From positions 1 through 64,000 of the forward strand of contig CACKFA010000001.1 in NCBI GenBank assembly GCA_902599335.1: 64,000 bases of DNA, read 5' to 3'. Below, piece by piece: positions 46,702 through 56,487 of this stretch. This DNA comes from an uncultured Pelagibacteraceae bacterium. GTDB lineage: Bacteria > Pseudomonadota > Alphaproteobacteria > Pelagibacterales > Pelagibacteraceae. Position 1 is the stretch's first letter. Every line of letters begins with the position of its first letter. The translations under genes and the position numbers were made by a program. The notes beneath the pieces were generated by a model. That model ran no database searches. It saw nothing but the letters and a program-made list of their open reading frames with translations, and was not told the origin of the DNA.

Positions 46702-46709
46702 CTGCAGAA

Positions 46710-48278
46710 TTAAAATACTATAAGGCCAAAAATTACAAGAAGTAATAAACCAATAATAGATTGATTTCTAAATGCTATCATTTCTGATTTCTTATCATTC
46801 AGAGCGGTGTAAGAATTTGAATTTTGTGGAATTTGACCACTAGCTAAAAACGTTAATGCTTGATTTGCTTTATCCATAATCTCAGGAAATTCTGGTAAAC
46901 GTTTAATCACTTCAGATGTATTTTTTAAAGTTTCATTTAAATTATTAATTGGATCTTTGGTTTCTTTAAGCCAATTTTCTAGTACAGGCTTTGAAGTTGT
47001 CCAAATATTTGTGTTTGGATTTAACTTTCTTGCTACACCTTCAACAACAACCATAGTTTTTTGCAACATTAATAATTGAGGTTGAGTTTGCATATTAAAT
47101 TTTTCTGTTACATCAAACAATTGTTTGAGTAATTTACCTCCCGAAATATCTTTTACTTCCTGACCAAATATAGGCTCACCAATTGATCTCAAAGCTTGAG
47201 CTAGATCATCGATTGGTACTTCTTTTGGAACTAATCCAGCCACTAAATGAACTTCAGCTACTTTACGATAATCTCTTTGAATAAATCCAAATAAAATTTC
47301 TGCTAAAAACCTTTTACTAAGTTTGTCTAACCTGCCCATAATCCCAAAATCTATAGGTACAATTTGGCCACTATTATCAACAAAAATATTTCCTTGATGC
47401 ATATCTGCATGAAAAAAACCATCTCTCACAGCATGTCTTAAAAAATGTTGGATAATATCTTCAGCTATTTTATTAGTATCTAAATTTCTTTTCTTTAGCT
47501 CCTCGGCTTCTCTTATTGAAATTCCATCTATCCAATCCAAAGTCATTACATTTTCACTAGTAAAATTCCAATAAATTTCAGGAACTTTAAATCCAGCATC
47601 ATTTTTAGTGTTTTCAGCATATTCATTAGCCGCAGCAGCTTCGAATCTTAAATCCATTTCAAGATTAGTTATTTCTTTAAGTAAAAAAACAACTTCAACA
47701 AGTTTTAATCTTTTTGTTTTTTTTACAAATGACTCAATAATAAATGCAAATAACATCATTGCATCTATTTCCTCATTGAATATTTTTTTTATATTTGGTC
47801 TTAAAATTTTTATTGCTACATCTTTAATTGTTCCATTATCATTTATTTTTGCTTTATGAACTTGTGCAATTGATGCAGCAGCAACTGGTTCACTTAAATC
47901 AATTATTGAATTAAATGCATCAACTCCAAGATCTTCTTTAATAATTTCTTTTGCTTCATGAATTGAAAAAGGGGGTAATCGATCTTGAAGTTTTTCTAGC
48001 TTTAAAGATAATTCTTCTCCAATTATATCTGGTCTAGTAGCGAGAAATTGACCAAGTTTGATGAAAGTTGTACCCATAGATTCTAATGACCTAGATAGTC
48101 TTTCACCATCATCCTCACTTAAATTACTTTGTTGCTTTTTTTCAAATGAAATAGATAAAATTTGGAATAATATTGTTACAGCTAAAGGAGGTTTTTTAAA
48201 TTTTGATGCAATTTTTAAAATATCTGATTTTGCAATTTTTCTACCTAATTTAAATAAATTAATAAGTTTTTTAATCAT
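46710..48278 (-). CDS. ubiB: ubiquinone biosynthesis kinase-like protein UbiB
   Basis: 522 residues from ATG 48276-48278 (the track's TTG is four residues upstream). ADCK/ABC1 family: the KxGQ-type motif TTFIKLGQFLATRPDII, PVAAASIAQVHKA in place of the usual P-loop, HADMHQGNIFVDNSGQIVPIDFGIMGRL, and two C-terminal hydrophobic stretches. Needed for coenzyme Q synthesis, together with UbiE upstream and Coq7 at 60.6 kb. The start overlaps the ubiE stop by one base. Confidence 0.95.
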   Translation of the reverse strand: MIKKLINLFKLGRKIAKSDILKIASKFKKPPLAVTILFQILSISFEKKQQSNLSEDDGERLSRSLESMGTTFIKLGQFLATRPDIIGEELSLKLEKLQDRLPPFSIHEAKEIIKEDLGVDAFNSIIDLSEPVAAASIAQVHKAKINDNGTIKDVAIKILRPNIKKIFNEEIDAMMLFAFIIESFVKKTKRLKLVEVVFLLKEITNLEMDLRFEAAAANEYAENTKNDAGFKVPEIYWNFTSENVMTLDWIDGISIREAEELKKRNLDTNKIAEDIIQHFLRHAVRDGFFHADMHQGNIFVDNSGQIVPIDFGIMGRLDKLSKRFLAEILFGFIQRDYRKVAEVHLVAGLVPKEVPIDDLAQALRSIGEPIFGQEVKDISGGKLLKQLFDVTEKFNMQTQPQLLMLQKTMVVVEGVARKLNPNTNIWTTSKPVLENWLKETKDPINNLNETLKNTSEVIKRLPEFPEIMDKANQALTFLASGQIPQNSNSYTALNDKKSEMIAFRNQSIIGLLLLVIFGLIVF

Positions 48279-48982
48279 TAAATTTTCCAACCACTATGAA
48301 TTGAAACAATACCACCAGAAAGATTTCTATAAGAACATTTATGAAAATTATTTTTTTCCATCAACTCTATTAATTCATCTTGATTAATAAATTGTTCAAT
48401 ACTTTTGATTAAGTATTCGTAAGGTTCTTTTTCTCCAACTACAAACTGACCAATAATAGGAATAAGTTTTGAATAATTTTTATATACAAAATCAAGATTT
48501 GAATTTTGAATCTTAGAAAATTCCAGACATAGATAGCGTCCACCAGGCTTTAAAACTCTATAGGCTTCCGAAAGTGCTTTATTTAAATTTTTTGTATTTC
48601 TGAGCCCAAAGCTAATAGTGTAATAATCAAATGAATTGTCTGTTATTGGTAATTTTTCTGCTGGAGAAATAACCCATTTTACATTTTTGTAATTAGATAA
48701 TTTTTGCTTTCCTTGACTAACCATTCCTTTATTAGGGTCTACACAAGTAATTTCAGCCTCTTTATTTGTGCTATCTAAAAATAACTTTCCAACATCCCCC
48801 GTTCCACACGCAACATCTATTAATTTTCTATTCACTCTTGGATTCATCATATTGATTAAACTTTTTTTCCAATATCTATGTACACCCATAGACATAAAGT
48901 CATTCATCAAGTCATATTTGTTGTAGACTTGATTAAAAACATTTTCTACAAGTCCTTTTTTATTTTGAAGATTTTGTTGCAT
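48278..48982 (-). CDS. ubiE: ubiquinone/menaquinone methyltransferase UbiE
   Basis: 234 residues. VFNQVYNKYDLMNDFMSMG, LIDVACGTGDVGKLFLDS (SAM), DYYTISFGLRNTKN and PGGRYLCLEFSK are UbiE/COQ5 signatures. C-methylates the ubiquinone ring. Heads the ubiE-ubiB-coaBC-dut operon and is divergent from mutM with 29 bp between, the usual alphaproteobacterial layout. Confidence 0.97.
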   Translation of the reverse strand: MQQNLQNKKGLVENVFNQVYNKYDLMNDFMSMGVHRYWKKSLINMMNPRVNRKLIDVACGTGDVGKLFLDSTNKEAEITCVDPNKGMVSQGKQKLSNYKNVKWVISPAEKLPITDNSFDYYTISFGLRNTKNLNKALSEAYRVLKPGGRYLCLEFSKIQNSNLDFVYKNYSKLIPIIGQFVVGEKEPYEYLIKSIEQFINQDELIELMEKNNFHKCSYRNLSGGIVSIHSGWKI

Positions 48983-49011
48983 AAAAAAATATATATTGAA
49001 TATAGTATCAA

Positions 49012-49875
49012 ATGCCAGAATTACCAGAAGTAGAAATTGTTAGACAATCCCTTCATAAAAAGATCAAAAAAAAAAGCATAAAAAAAGTAATAATCAGAAA
49101 CAGGAATTTAAGGTTTAAAATACCAAGTGATTTTGAAAGTTTTCTTAAAAATAAAAAAATAATTAAAGTTAGTAGATTTTCTAAATATTTGATTATCCAT
49201 TTTCAAAATGAAGATTATTGTTTAATCCATTTAGGAATGTCAGGAACAATTCATATTCTTGATAAGAAAAAGCCTCTAAAATTTACGAATACTAGTTTTT
49301 ATCATTCACCTTTTTTACCTAAAAAACACAATCATGCAGAGTTTGTATTTGATAGCTTGAAAGTAATTTATAATGATCCAAGACGTTTTGGATTTTTTGA
49401 AATAATTAAAAATTATCAAGATCTACAGAGAAAATTTAAATCAATGGGACCCGAACCTTTTAGTGACAAATTTAACTTAAATTATGTAGTTAATTATTTT
49501 AAGAAAAAAAATAAGGATATAAAAAGTTTCTTACTTGATCAGAGATTTGTTTCTGGAATAGGTAATATTTATGCAAGTGAAATTCTTTTCGCTAGTAAAA
49601 TAAATCCATTTAAAAAGGCAAAAAGACTTAACAAAAATGAATGTTTAAATATTATTTTAAATTCTAAGAAAATACTTCAACAGGCAATTAATAAGGGAGG
49701 TTCAAGTATAAGAGATTTTAAAGATATTTCAGGTAACAAAGGTAACTTTCAAAAAGAGTTTAAAGTTTATCAGCAAGACGGTACTGGTTGCAAGCGTACG
49801 CAGTGCAAGGGTATTATAAAAAAAAAAATTACATCAAATAGATCAACTTTTTTTTGTATTTCTTGTCAAAAATAG
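49012..49875 (+). CDS. mutM: formamidopyrimidine-DNA glycosylase
   Basis: 287 residues starting with the invariant PELPEVE (Pro2 nucleophile, Glu3). KFKSMGPEP, LLDQRFVSGIGNIYASEILF (helix-two-turn-helix) and a C-terminal zinc finger (GTGCKRTQC ... FFCISCQK). Excises 8-oxoguanine and fapy purines; pairs with Nth in base excision repair. Confidence 0.97.
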   Translation: MPELPEVEIVRQSLHKKIKKKSIKKVIIRNRNLRFKIPSDFESFLKNKKIIKVSRFSKYLIIHFQNEDYCLIHLGMSGTIHILDKKKPLKFTNTSFYHSPFLPKKHNHAEFVFDSLKVIYNDPRRFGFFEIIKNYQDLQRKFKSMGPEPFSDKFNLNYVVNYFKKKNKDIKSFLLDQRFVSGIGNIYASEILFASKINPFKKAKRLNKNECLNIILNSKKILQQAINKGGSSIRDFKDISGNKGNFQKEFKVYQQDGTGCKRTQCKGIIKKKITSNRSTFFCISCQK

Positions 49876-49925
49876 TTAAATATTTAGTTGACCACCTTAA
49901 ATTCTCAAGCTATACCCCTGCGCAG

Positions 49926-50186
49926 ATGGCAAACACAAAATCAGCAATTAAGAGAATTAGAAGAATTTCTAAACAAACAGCGGTAAATAAAGCTAGAAAG
50001 AGCAGGTTTAGAAATGCTCTTAAGAAAATGAACCTTCTAATTGATGGTAAAAAAAAAGACGAAGCTCTGAAATTTTTACCAAAGTTAAACTCTGAGTTGA
50101 TGAAAATTGCAAAAACAGGAATAATAAAAAAACAAAATGCTTCTAGAAATGTTTCTAGAATAACAAAAAAAATTGCTGCAATCTAA
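49926..50186 (+). CDS. rpsT: 30S ribosomal protein S20
   Basis: 86 residues from ATG 49926 (MANTKSAIKRIRRISK); the track start 24 residues upstream is spurious. Very basic helical protein that binds 16S rRNA. No Shine-Dalgarno is evident before the start (TACCCCTGCGCAG), unusual for a ribosomal protein gene. rpsT-dnaA adjacency is typical of alphaproteobacteria. Confidence 0.96.
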   Translation: MANTKSAIKRIRRISKQTAVNKARKSRFRNALKKMNLLIDGKKKDEALKFLPKLNSELMKIAKTGIIKKQNASRNVSRITKKIAAI

Positions 50187-50498
50187 ACGTTAGTTTAAAT
50201 TTTCAAACAACTCCTGATATCCACATTATATATTTAAGTTTTGTATCAAGTTACTATATTTAGATTTAGTAAATATTTGGATTATTGTCATTCAATCTAT
50301 ATTTGATTTAATTTTAATTCAATCAATTAATTGATTCAATCTATATTCGATTCAATTTATAATTTTAAATTTAAGTTTAATTTAGAATTTATTTTTTAAA
50401 TATAAATCACAATCATAGATTTTATTTTTTTTTAAATTTCTTTATTAACTTGTTGCAAATTTTTTTAAATAGTTCTAACTGAGATTTCCCCTTAAGTT
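50187..50498. other. 312-bp gene-free AT-rich repeat region upstream of dnaA (possible oriC / dnaA control)
   Basis: No ORF or RNA gene seen. It contains a 19-bp direct repeat with one mismatch, ATTCAATCTATATTTGATT at 50290-50308 and 50334-50352; a short unit nATTCAAT occurs at 50289, 50317, 50333 and 50349 (steps of 28, 16 and 16); a perfect palindrome AATCAATTAATTGATT lies at 50321-50336; and ATATCCACA (50217-50225) is an 8 of 9 match to the DnaA box TTATCCACA. Long A/T runs follow up to dnaA. This fits an origin or a dnaA regulatory region, but alphaproteobacterial origins are not always beside dnaA. Confidence 0.45.
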
Positions 50499-51917
50499 AT
50501 GAATAAATTAACAAATACAAAAAATATTAATAATTTTTCTTCTGAAAGTTTCGAATGGAAGCAAGTACAGAATGAAATGAAAAATAAACTAGGCTTAGAA
50601 GTTTATGAGAGCTGGTTAAAAAAGATTTCTTTTGTTGAGGAATTCAATAATTACTTATTATTATCAGTTCCAACAAGATTCATTAGAGATTGGATTACAT
50701 CAAGGTATTTAGACCAAATATTAAAGATAATTAAGGTATTTAAAAAAGACATTATTAGAATTGAGTTCAAAATAGTTGAAAAAGCTCAAGATATCACTTT
50801 AAAGGAAAATAATATTAAAGAGAATAATACTAATGAAAATGTTTCATTTATAAAAGACTCTTACCTTCAGTATAATCGAATTGATCCAAATAAAAGATTT
50901 GATAATTTTATTACAGGTTCAAGTAACAAATTAGCTTACGAGGCTTCTTTAAAAGTTTCAGAAAATATATCTCATTATAATCCACTTTATATTTATGGTG
51001 GTGTTGGGATGGGAAAAACTCACTTATTAAATTCAATAGGTTTAGAGCTTAAAAAAAATAATAAAGTAATGTTTATTTCTGCTGAACGTTTCATGTATCA
51101 GTTTGTAAAATCAATTAAATCAAATGATATGGTTAAGTTTAAAGAATATTTTAGAAATACAGATATTTTATTAATTGATGATATCCAATTTATAAGTGGA
51201 AAAGAGGCTATGCAGGAGGAGTTCTTTCATACATTTAATGCATTACTTGATAAGGGATCTCAAATAATTGTATCGGCTGATCGATCACCAAACAAACTAT
51301 TAAGGATTCAAGAAAGAATTAAATCAAGATTTTCTGGCGGATTAGTTGTAGATATTCAAAATCCAGACCTTGAGCTAAGAAAAAAAATAGTTGAAAAAAA
51401 AACTGAAGAATTGAATGCTCTGTATTCTGAACAATTACAAGTTTCTAGAGAAATTCAAGATTTTATAAGTAATGAAATAAATGGAAGTGTAAGGGAACTA
51501 GTTGGAGCAATAAATAGAGTTGTTTCATTTTCAAGAATTTACAATAAAGTACCAAATCTTGCAGAAACTAAAGTAGTTTTAAAGGATTTATTAAATTTAG
51601 CAGAAAATAAGGTTACAATAGATCTAATTCAGACAATTGTTTGTAAGTTTTTCAAAATCAGCAAAAATGAAATGCTATCATCTAGAAGATCAAGATATTT
51701 AGTAAGACCTAGGCAAACGGCAATTTATTTAACTAAAATTTTGACATCCAAATCATTACCTGAAATTGGAAGAGAATTTTCTAATAGAGACCACACAACG
51801 ATAATTCATTCAGTAAAAACTATTGAAAAGATAAAAGAAAAAGATCCAGAAATGGTTGATAATATAAATAAATTAAAAAACCAGATTTTATATAATAATA
51901 AAGAAAATGAAATTTAA
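50499..51917 (+). CDS. dnaA: chromosomal replication initiator DnaA
   Basis: 472 residues. Domain I at the N-terminus (WKQVQNEMKNKLGLEVYESWLKK), a short variable linker, AAA+ domain with LYIYGGVGMGKTHLLNSIG and ILLIDDIQFISGKEA, and the C-terminal DNA-binding RPRQTAIYLTK / SLPEIGREFSNRDHTTIIHSV. Opens the origin for replication. No clear Shine-Dalgarno. Its end overlaps dnaN by 11 bp. Confidence 0.98.
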   Translation: MNKLTNTKNINNFSSESFEWKQVQNEMKNKLGLEVYESWLKKISFVEEFNNYLLLSVPTRFIRDWITSRYLDQILKIIKVFKKDIIRIEFKIVEKAQDITLKENNIKENNTNENVSFIKDSYLQYNRIDPNKRFDNFITGSSNKLAYEASLKVSENISHYNPLYIYGGVGMGKTHLLNSIGLELKKNNKVMFISAERFMYQFVKSIKSNDMVKFKEYFRNTDILLIDDIQFISGKEAMQEEFFHTFNALLDKGSQIIVSADRSPNKLLRIQERIKSRFSGGLVVDIQNPDLELRKKIVEKKTEELNALYSEQLQVSREIQDFISNEINGSVRELVGAINRVVSFSRIYNKVPNLAETKVVLKDLLNLAENKVTIDLIQTIVCKFFKISKNEMLSSRRSRYLVRPRQTAIYLTKILTSKSLPEIGREFSNRDHTTIIHSVKTIEKIKEKDPEMVDNINKLKNQILYNNKENEI

Positions 51918-53019
51918 CGTTAATCAACAGGACCTTCAGCAAGCATTGAATTACTGCCAAGGGGTTATCGAGAAAAGAAGCACACTACCAATTCTTTCAA
52001 ATATTCTGTTAGATGCAAGTAATTCAAAACTTACTATTACTGCAACAGATCTAGATTTAATATTTATACATCAGTTAAATAATGTAGAAATTTTAGAAGA
52101 GGGCAAAACAACTACAACTTCCTCAATAATGTATGATATTATAAGAAAGTTTAACTCAGGAAAAAAAATAAATCTTTCTCTAACAGATATAAGTAAATTA
52201 CAAGTAGAATCCGAAAAATCCATTTTTAATTTGAATTGTATAAGTGCAACAGAGTTTCCGCTTACAGATGAAAATTTTAATCAAAATGAATTTATCATTA
52301 AATCAAAACAACTTTTGAAATTGTTAAATAAGTGCAAATTTTCAGTTTCTAATGATGAAACAAGGCATTATTTAAGTGGTATTTATTTTCATCAAACTGA
52401 AGTGGAGGATAAAAATTATTTAACAGCGGTTGCAACCGATAGTCATAGAATGTCCATTTCAAAACTTAGATTAGAGAAAAAAATTGATTTTGATCCAATA
52501 ATTTTACCTAAAAAAACAATTTTTCAACTTTGTTCTTTGTTGGATAGCTATGATGGAGATGTAAAAGTTTCAAATGTGAAATCAAAAATTAAATTTGAAT
52601 TAAATAATAGTATTTTAATTTCGAAACTAATTGATGGAAAATTTCCTAATTATGTTCAAGTTATACCTAAAAATAATCAAAAAAAACTAGAAATAGATTT
52701 AAAATTATTTTTAAATTCTGTTGATAGAGTAGCATCCGTTTCATTAGATAAAAAAGATGGCGTTAAATTTAACTTATCTAAAGATACTCTAAATCTGTCA
52801 GTAAACAATACAAATAGTGGTGATGGTAAAGAAACTTTAAGTGTTAAGTTTGATCACGATTTAGAAATAAGTTTTAACTCTAGATATTTGATAGATGTTG
52901 CTTCACAACTAGATGGAGAAAGAGTTGAAGTTTTCTTCAATGATACCGGCTCACCAGCATTAATAAAGGATCCGGGTGATTTTGATAGTATTTTTGTTGT
53001 TATGCCTATGAAAGGCTAA
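51907..53019 (+). CDS. dnaN: DNA polymerase III beta sliding clamp
   Basis: 370 residues, three clamp domains. KRSTLPILSNILLDA near residue 22, YLSGIYFH and AVATDSHRMSISKL in the middle, ending with the family-typical VMPMKG (MPMR-like). Overlaps dnaA; its stop shares CTAA with the convergent plsC. Confidence 0.97.
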   Translation: MKFNVNQQDLQQALNYCQGVIEKRSTLPILSNILLDASNSKLTITATDLDLIFIHQLNNVEILEEGKTTTTSSIMYDIIRKFNSGKKINLSLTDISKLQVESEKSIFNLNCISATEFPLTDENFNQNEFIIKSKQLLKLLNKCKFSVSNDETRHYLSGIYFHQTEVEDKNYLTAVATDSHRMSISKLRLEKKIDFDPIILPKKTIFQLCSLLDSYDGDVKVSNVKSKIKFELNNSILISKLIDGKFPNYVQVIPKNNQKKLEIDLKLFLNSVDRVASVSLDKKDGVKFNLSKDTLNLSVNNTNSGDGKETLSVKFDHDLEISFNSRYLIDVASQLDGERVEVFFNDTGSPALIKDPGDFDSIFVVMPMKG

Positions 53020-53726
53020 GTAATTAAGTCTAACTCCGAATAAATATTTTTTTCAAGAATTTGAATAAAATTTTCTTTTGGCAATCCTGAAGGAATTGGT
53101 TTTAAAATAGAAATTGTAATAGTTTTATTAGCTTTCTTTTTACCTATTTTAGGCCACACATATCCTGAGTTAATTGCAACTGGCTGACATGTAACATTTA
53201 GCTGTTCATAAATTCTCGAAGCTCCTTTTTTAAATGGTGGTCTTTCATCTGGAAGAACTCTAGTTCCTTGAGGAAAAATAATTAAAGGTCTATTAGAAGT
53301 AGCCATTATTTTCGAAATATCATCAAAAAAACCCAAGTTGTCTTTTGTAACTTTATTTCTTTTTATTGAAATTGAACCTATTTTTTTTAAGTACCAACCA
53401 AATATTGGAATTAACAATAATTCTTTTTTTAAAATAAATATAGGTGAATTAAAAATTGTTTGTAAATAAAAAGTTTCAAACATTGATTGATGAGATGCTG
53501 CTATAAAAAATTTTTTATCATTAATAATATTTTCCCTTCCTTTGATGGAAATTTTTACCGAAAGAACAAATCTTAAACAAAAACTAGCCCAATGACCCAT
53601 TAATTTTCCTCCTACTAAAACAAACTTTTTAGGTAAAAAAAATGATGGTAAAAAAATTATCGAAATAAAAATAATTCCAGTAAAAAATAATATTGAAAAT
53701 AAAAAGTTTCTTATCATTTTTGTCAA
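53016..53726 (-). CDS. plsC: 1-acyl-sn-glycerol-3-phosphate acyltransferase
   Basis: 236 residues. Hydrophobic N-terminus (about residues 5-30) for membrane attachment; catalytic ASHQSMFETFYL (HxxxxE variant common in alphaproteobacteria instead of HxxxxD), then IFPQGTRVLPDERPPFKKGA. Makes phosphatidic acid from lysophosphatidic acid. Three bases downstream of lysA. Confidence 0.9.
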   Translation of the reverse strand: MTKMIRNFLFSILFFTGIIFISIIFLPSFFLPKKFVLVGGKLMGHWASFCLRFVLSVKISIKGRENIINDKKFFIAASHQSMFETFYLQTIFNSPIFILKKELLLIPIFGWYLKKIGSISIKRNKVTKDNLGFFDDISKIMATSNRPLIIFPQGTRVLPDERPPFKKGASRIYEQLNVTCQPVAINSGYVWPKIGKKKANKTITISILKPIPSGLPKENFIQILEKNIYSELDLIT

Positions 53727-53729
53727 AAA

Positions 53730-54944
53730 CTAAATTATATCTTTATGCTTTTGTCTTTTTCTTATTACTTTAATTTTTGATCCCTTTATTAATAATTCTA
53801 TTGGTTTAGGTCTTAAATTATAATTTGAGCTAAGTGACATTCCATAAGCTCCCACATCACATATTGCTATTAAATCTTTTTCTTTCAAAACTTGAAAATT
53901 TTTTAATGTAACAAATTTATCTGTACTTTCACAAATAGGACCTACAAATTCATATGGTTTTTTTGATTTTTTGTTAGATTTTGTAACAGCCAAGGTTTTA
54001 TGAAACGCACCATACAAAGCAGGTCTCATTAAATCGTTCATTGCGGCATCTAAAATTATAAATTTTTTACTTCCGCTATCTTTTATATAGATTATTTTTG
54101 ATACTAATGTACCAGTATCGCCAATGATTGATCTACCTGGCTCAAATATAATTTTAACTTTATGTCTTCTTAAAAATTTAAGAATGGCTGTGTTATATTT
54201 TTTATAATTAAGTTTTTTATTTTTATCTGTGTAAGTAATGCCCATACCTCCACCTAAATCTACAAATTCAAATTTATGATTTGTTTTATTGAGAATTCGA
54301 CTAACTGCTTTAAGCATTTTTTCATAAGGTCTATGGTCTAAAATTTGACTGCCTATATGAACGCTTAGACATTTTAAATCAATATTTTTGCAATTTTTGC
54401 AATAATTTATAATCTCATAAAATGTATTTTTATTTACACCAAATTTATTTTCTTTTTTTCCAGTAGAGATTTGACTTAATGTTTTTGCATCTGTATTAGG
54501 GTTTAGTCTTACACCGATTTTTATTCTTTTATTTTTCGATTTTGCTATTCGGTTTATTTCTTTTATTTCACTTAAAGACTCAGCGTTAATAAGCAAAATT
54601 TTTTTATCAATAGCAAAACTGATTTCACTTGTTGTTTTACCAACACCAGAAAATACTATTTTGGTTGGGTTTATTCCTGCTTTTAGTGCCATCATTAGTT
54701 CTCCTACAGAAACAACATCAGCGCCTAATCCAAATTTTTTAATTTCTCTAATTATATTAACATTTGTATTGGATTTAACTGCAAAGCAAATAAGTGGTGA
54801 AAAAGATCTGAAGTTTTTTTTAAAATTATTAATATTTTCTTTTAATTTAGAATAGGAGTAAGAATAAAATGGAGTTCCAAATTTATTTGCAATTTTTTGG
54901 ACATTGATTTTTTCTATTGTTAATGTTTTATTTGTGTATTTCAT
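53730..54944 (-). CDS. lysA: diaminopimelate decarboxylase
   Basis: 404 residues. PLP lysine in PLICFAVKSNTN, then GLGADVVSVGEL, HIGSQI, FVDLGGGMGITY, FEPGRSIIGDTG and the active-site GPICESTDKF. Converts meso-diaminopimelate to lysine, completing the pathway that includes dapB. Its start overlaps the stop of the small lipoprotein gene (TAATG). Confidence 0.96.
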   Translation of the reverse strand: MKYTNKTLTIEKINVQKIANKFGTPFYSYSYSKLKENINNFKKNFRSFSPLICFAVKSNTNVNIIREIKKFGLGADVVSVGELMMALKAGINPTKIVFSGVGKTTSEISFAIDKKILLINAESLSEIKEINRIAKSKNKRIKIGVRLNPNTDAKTLSQISTGKKENKFGVNKNTFYEIINYCKNCKNIDLKCLSVHIGSQILDHRPYEKMLKAVSRILNKTNHKFEFVDLGGGMGITYTDKNKKLNYKKYNTAILKFLRRHKVKIIFEPGRSIIGDTGTLVSKIIYIKDSGSKKFIILDAAMNDLMRPALYGAFHKTLAVTKSNKKSKKPYEFVGPICESTDKFVTLKNFQVLKEKDLIAICDVGAYGMSLSSNYNLRPKPIELLIKGSKIKVIRKRQKHKDII

Positions 54945-55075
54945 TAAGTTAAGTTAATTGAAACCTCTTTTATTTCTGCTTTTTTATCTGGATCTACGTA
55001 TTTAGGATCACCTTTTTTCCCACAAGAAATAACTGCACAAAATAATACTAAAATTATAGTAAATTTTTTAATCAT
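54944..55075 (-). CDS. small lipoprotein, LptM (YifL)-like
   Basis: 43 residues, not in the ORF track. MIKKFTIILVLFCAVISC is a lipoprotein signal peptide, and the mature start CGKKGDPKYVDP matches the CGxKGxP pattern of LptM. LptM assists disulfide maturation of the LptDE lipopolysaccharide translocon in E. coli. The gene is coupled on both sides: ATGA with argH and TAATG with lysA. argH-lptM-lysA is the usual alphaproteobacterial order, which supports the call. Confidence 0.8.
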   Translation of the reverse strand: MIKKFTIILVLFCAVISCGKKGDPKYVDPDKKAEIKEVSINLT

Positions 55076-56463
55076 TTATCTTTTTTATATTTCATTATCA
55101 TTTTTTTAATATTATCAAAAGAAGTTCCACCATAAGATTTTTTTGAGTTAATTGAATTTTTTAAATTAAATACTTTTAATACATTATCTTTAAGTTTAGG
55201 TTCAATTTTTCTTAATTCCTCTAAAGTTAATTCATTTAATTTCTTTTTTCTTTTTTCAGCAAAATTAACTACAGCAGCAGTTTTTTGATATGCTTTTCTA
55301 AAAGACATTGAGTGATTTTTCACAAGATAGTCAGCTAAATCAGTTGCTGTAGTGTACCCAGAATTAGCAAGTTCCAACATTTTATTCTTATTTGGATTAC
55401 AATTTTTTAGTATTTCATCAAAAATTTTTAAACAATTATTTAGATTGTCATTAGATTTGAAAACAATCTCTTTATCGTCTTGCAAATCTTTAAAATAAGA
55501 CAATGGTAAGCCTTTTAAAATTGTAAGCATTGAAAATAAATTTCCATAAGCATTTCCTGATTTTCCACGCAAATACTCTAGAAGATCAGGATTCTTCTTT
55601 TGTGGCATTATGGATGATCCAGTAACAACTTTATCAGATAAATTTATCAAGTTAAAACCATCAGAATTCCAAATAATTAGCTCTTCAGCAATTCTAGAAA
55701 TATGCATAGCACACACAGATGAAGCATATAAAAAATCTAAAACAAAGTCTCTATCTGAAACAGTATCTATAGAATTATTTGTTGGTATTTTAAAACCAAG
55801 TTTTTTAGTTGTATAATTTCTATCTATATTAAATGATGTTCCTGCTAAAGCTGCAACACCTAACGGATTTTCATTTAAACTGTCTAAATTATTAGAAAAT
55901 CTCTTTTTGTCCCTATTAAACATTTCTACATAACACATTAAATAATGTGCAAAAGAAATAGCTTGGGCATTTTTAAGATGTGTAAATCCAGGCATAATAG
56001 TCTCAACATTTTTTTCAGCTAACTTAATTGTACTCTTAATAACTTTATTAATGTTGCTATTTATTTCGTTAGTTGAATTTTTCATCCAAATTTTAAAATC
56101 AGTAATTACTTGATCATTTCTTGATCTTGCAGTGTGAACATAGCCAGCTTCTTCACCTATAATATGAAAAAGTCTCTTTTCGATATTCATATGAATATCT
56201 TCATATTTTTTATTAAACTCAAATTTATTTTTTGTGATTTCCTTATCAATTTTTGTTAGTCCATAAATAATTTTATTTTTTATTTTAAAAGAAATTATTT
56301 TTTGTTTAAAAAGCATTTCAACATGAGCAATCGATCCCTGGATGTCTTCTTTATAAAGTCTTTTATCAACATCTATTGAATTACCGACTTTTTGAAACAA
56401 ACTTGATGCATTTTTTTTTATACGTGTGCTCCAAATTGCTTGGTTGTTTTTATTTTTTGCCAT
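55072..56463 (-). CDS. argH: argininosuccinate lyase
   Basis: 463 residues. Fumarase/aspartase fold with HTARSRNDQVITDFKIW, PGFTHLKNAQAISFAHYL and the signature GSSIMPQKKNPDLLEYLRGK. Last step of arginine synthesis. Divergent from the TlpA gene with 24 bp between, as in other alphaproteobacteria. Confidence 0.97.
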   Translation of the reverse strand: MAKNKNNQAIWSTRIKKNASSLFQKVGNSIDVDKRLYKEDIQGSIAHVEMLFKQKIISFKIKNKIIYGLTKIDKEITKNKFEFNKKYEDIHMNIEKRLFHIIGEEAGYVHTARSRNDQVITDFKIWMKNSTNEINSNINKVIKSTIKLAEKNVETIMPGFTHLKNAQAISFAHYLMCYVEMFNRDKKRFSNNLDSLNENPLGVAALAGTSFNIDRNYTTKKLGFKIPTNNSIDTVSDRDFVLDFLYASSVCAMHISRIAEELIIWNSDGFNLINLSDKVVTGSSIMPQKKNPDLLEYLRGKSGNAYGNLFSMLTILKGLPLSYFKDLQDDKEIVFKSNDNLNNCLKIFDEILKNCNPNKNKMLELANSGYTTATDLADYLVKNHSMSFRKAYQKTAAVVNFAEKRKKKLNELTLEELRKIEPKLKDNVLKVFNLKNSINSKKSYGGTSFDNIKKMIMKYKKDK

Positions 56464-56487
56464 GATATTTAATTATACCTATTTAAC

